Shown piece by piece: positions 5,930 through 7,184 of a stretch of DNA of 7,184 nucleotides (its first letter is position 1; each line of letters opens with the position of its first letter). The DNA comes from an uncultured Variovorax sp. (GTDB lineage Bacteria > Pseudomonadota > Gammaproteobacteria > Burkholderiales > Burkholderiaceae). A model generated the notes under the pieces. That model was not told where the DNA came from, searched no databases, and saw only the letters and a list, made by a program, of their open reading frames with translations. Made by a program: the position numbers and the translations under genes. The stretch is taken from contig CAMLCW010000267.1 in NCBI GenBank assembly GCA_946478645.1, positions 1 to 7,184 on the forward strand, in the 5' to 3' direction.

Positions 5930-6817
5930 ATGAGCAACCGACTGGAGGCCCTGCGCGTCTTCTGCGCCGCCGCCGATGCCGCCAACTTCCGCGAGGCCGC
6001 GGTGCGCCTGTCGGTCTCGCCGCAGGTCGTCACGCGCGCGGTGCGCGAACTCGAAGAGGAATTGGGCGAACCGCTGTTCCACCGCAGCACGCGCGGCGTG
6101 CAGCTCACCGATTTCGGGCGGCAGCTCGCGCAGCGTGCGCGCGCGGCGGTGGGCGGTGTCGATGCGCTCTTCCACCGCACCGACCGGCGCGCGCTCTCGC
6201 AGCACGCGGGCACGGTGCGCGTGACGGCGCCGAACGTCTTCGGGCGCCGACTGATCCCGCAGGCACTGGCGCCGACGCTCGCCGCGCACCCGGGCCTGGT
6301 GCTCGACCTGCGGCTGTCCGAGCAGCATGCCGACGTGGTCGACGAACAGATCGACATCGGCGTGCGCGCCGGTCCGGTGCGCGATGCGCGCTTCGTCACG
6401 CGCGTGGTCGGAAAGATGGCGCTCTACGTGGTGGCCGCGCCGGCGCTGATCGCGCGCACCGGCGAGCCGCAGACGCTCGACGAACTCGCGCGGCTGCCGC
6501 TCACGGGCCTCATCGACCGCAGTGCGGGCCGGCCGTGGTCCTGGTTCTTCAGCAAGGGGCGGCAGATGCCGCTGACCGCGCCGGCGTTCGTGACGGACGA
6601 CGTCGATGCCGAATGCACGGCGGTGCTGGCCGGCCTCGGCTTCGGACAGCTGGTCGGCCCGTTGGCCGAACCACTGCTCGCATCGGGCGCGCTGGTGTCG
6701 GTGCTCGAGGCCGAGGCGCCCGAGCCCTGGCCGATCCATGTCTACCGTTCGCAGCGCGCGCCGGTGCCGGCGCGCGTGCGGCTGGTGTACGACGAACTGG
6801 TCCGCGCGCTGCGCTGA
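5930..6817 (+). CDS. LysR-family transcriptional regulator (CrgA-like group)
   Basis: The product is a 295-residue LysR-type regulator, a normal length. The winged helix-turn-helix occupies residues 3-62, with the recognition region NFREAAVRLSVSPQVVTRAVRELEEELG around 19-46 and the wing RSTRGVQLTDFG near 52-63. A linker helix follows to about 90. The effector-binding domain (93-290) opens with GTVRVTAPNVFG and contains DIGVRAGP (142-149), a hallmark of the CrgA-like branch, which often controls a neighbouring oxidoreductase in Burkholderiales and Pseudomonas. The start is supported by AAGGA (5919-5923), 6 bases upstream. It is divergent from the SDR gene, and its palindrome-bearing intergenic region makes that gene the most likely target. 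The effector is unknown. It converges on the hydrolase-family gene, with 22 bp between the stop codons. Confidence 0.95.
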   Translation: MSNRLEALRVFCAAADAANFREAAVRLSVSPQVVTRAVRELEEELGEPLFHRSTRGVQLTDFGRQLAQRARAAVGGVDALFHRTDRRALSQHAGTVRVTAPNVFGRRLIPQALAPTLAAHPGLVLDLRLSEQHADVVDEQIDIGVRAGPVRDARFVTRVVGKMALYVVAAPALIARTGEPQTLDELARLPLTGLIDRSAGRPWSWFFSKGRQMPLTAPAFVTDDVDAECTAVLAGLGFGQLVGPLAEPLLASGALVSVLEAEAPEPWPIHVYRSQRAPVPARVRLVYDELVRALR

Positions 6818-6846
6818 GGCGCGTGCAGCGTGTTGCGCCTCAGCGC
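6811..6846. terminator. Perfect 12-bp inverted repeat over both convergent stop codons, probable bidirectional terminator
   Basis: GCGCTGAGGCGC (6811-6822) and GCGCCTCAGCGC (6835-6846) are exact inverted copies around a 12-base loop. The left arm contains the LysR stop TGA (6815-6817). The right arm contains the complement of the hydrolase stop (6840-6842). Both transcripts would end in the same strong hairpin, so it suits two-way termination between convergent genes. Neither side has a T-tract, so it would need Rho, or would act by stabilising 3' ends. Both genes end with a CGC codon and then TGA, which builds the symmetry. Confidence 0.6.
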
Positions 6847-7184
6847 TTGAACGGAATCACTTCCTGGCGCTGGTCGCCCAGCCCCTCGATGCCCAGCGTC
6901 ATCACGTCGCCCTTCTTCAGGTAGAGCGGCGGCTTCATGCCCAGGCCCACGCCGGGCGGCGTGCCGGTGGTGATGACGTCGCCGGGCATCAGCGTCATGA
7001 ACTGGCTCAGGTAGCTCACGATCTTGGCGATGCTGAAGATCATGGTCTTGGTGCTGCCGGTCTGCACGCGCTTGCCATTGAGGTCGAGCCACATCGACAG
7101 CTTCTGCGGGTTGGGCACTTCGTCGCGCGTGACCAGCCAGGGGCCGATCGGGCCGAAGGTGTCGCAGCCCTTGCCCTTGTCCCA
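6840..7184 (-). CDS. Fumarylacetoacetate hydrolase (FAH) family protein, C-terminal part (5' end off right edge)
   Basis: These are the last 114 residues of an enzyme of the FAH superfamily, metal-dependent enzymes that hydrolyse, decarboxylate or hydrate beta-diketo or 2-keto acids. The frame is open through the right edge, so the start is not in the window. The internal ATG-like start about 22 residues in is not real, because homologous sequence continues upstream of it (GKGCDTFGPIGPWLVTRDEV). Visible family features are that segment, a GSTKTMIFSIAKIVSYLS helix, the MTLMPGDVITTGTPPGVGLG loop that closes the active site, and the GDVMTLGIEGLG strand near the end. The acidic metal ligands lie upstream and cannot be checked. 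The family includes ureidoglycolate lyase-like and 2,4-diketo-3-deoxy-sugar-acid hydrolases. This C-terminal style is close to those, but substrate cannot be assigned. It converges on the LysR gene. Confidence 0.93.
   Translation of the reverse strand, partial: WDKGKGCDTFGPIGPWLVTRDEVPNPQKLSMWLDLNGKRVQTGSTKTMIFSIAKIVSYLSQFMTLMPGDVITTGTPPGVGLGMKPPLYLKKGDVMTLGIEGLGDQRQEVIPFKR

Noticed and set aside
5825..6739. N-terminal extension of the SDR frame back to 6739
   Set aside because: The extra roughly 300 residues lie antisense to the LysR gene and have no motif. The start at 5824 has a Shine-Dalgarno and the SDR fold begins immediately after it.
6840..7118. A complete 92-residue small protein starting at 7118
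   Set aside because: The frame stays open upstream to the edge with recognisable FAH-family sequence, and the proposed start is an internal GTG (Val) codon. It is the C-terminal part of a larger enzyme.
1..7184. Defence, mobile or other exotic system
   Set aside because: No transposase, integrase, nuclease, toxin-antitoxin pair, direct-repeat array, tRNA or reverse-transcriptase motif was seen on either strand. All coding space is taken by recognisable metabolic and regulatory families.

Overview
The window is a GC-rich (roughly two-thirds G+C) stretch of bacterial chromosome. Its codon usage, protein sequences and gene arrangement point to a betaproteobacterium of the order Burkholderiales, most like Comamonadaceae such as Variovorax or Acidovorax. 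That placement is an inference from sequence style; no marker gene is present. All genes found are ordinary metabolic or regulatory genes. I see no RNA gene, mobile element, CRISPR array or phage gene.

Minus strand, 4936 down to 1: a fatty-acid beta-oxidation operon. In transcription order it holds a TetR-family repressor (4936-4244), an acyl-CoA dehydrogenase with the extra C-terminal domain (4186-2390), a small secreted DUF2147 protein (2387-1935) and a bifunctional 3-hydroxyacyl-CoA dehydrogenase/enoyl-CoA hydratase (1899 to beyond the left edge). The last enzyme has its dehydrogenase half first, the order of Bacillus FadN and the reverse of E. coli FadB. The acyl-CoA dehydrogenase would make the enoyl-CoA, and the bifunctional protein would hydrate and re-oxidise it. 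A thiolase is expected just off the left edge. A 12-bp perfect palindrome directly upstream of the TetR gene is the likely operator. A larger, more elaborate palindrome lies 60-90 bp further upstream.

Right part: a short-chain dehydrogenase/reductase (minus, 5824-5066) and a CrgA-type LysR regulator (plus, 5930-6817) are divergent. Their 105-bp shared control region holds two small palindromes, so the regulator probably controls itself and the reductase. The LysR gene converges on the 3' end of a fumarylacetoacetate-hydrolase-family gene (minus, 6840 to beyond the right edge). The two stop codons sit inside the arms of one perfect 12-bp inverted repeat, which probably acts as a two-way terminator.

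I did not find an undescribed system. The best leads are the palindrome cluster at 4995-5028, the stop-codon hairpin at 6811-6846, and the exported DUF2147 protein wired into a cytoplasmic beta-oxidation operon.
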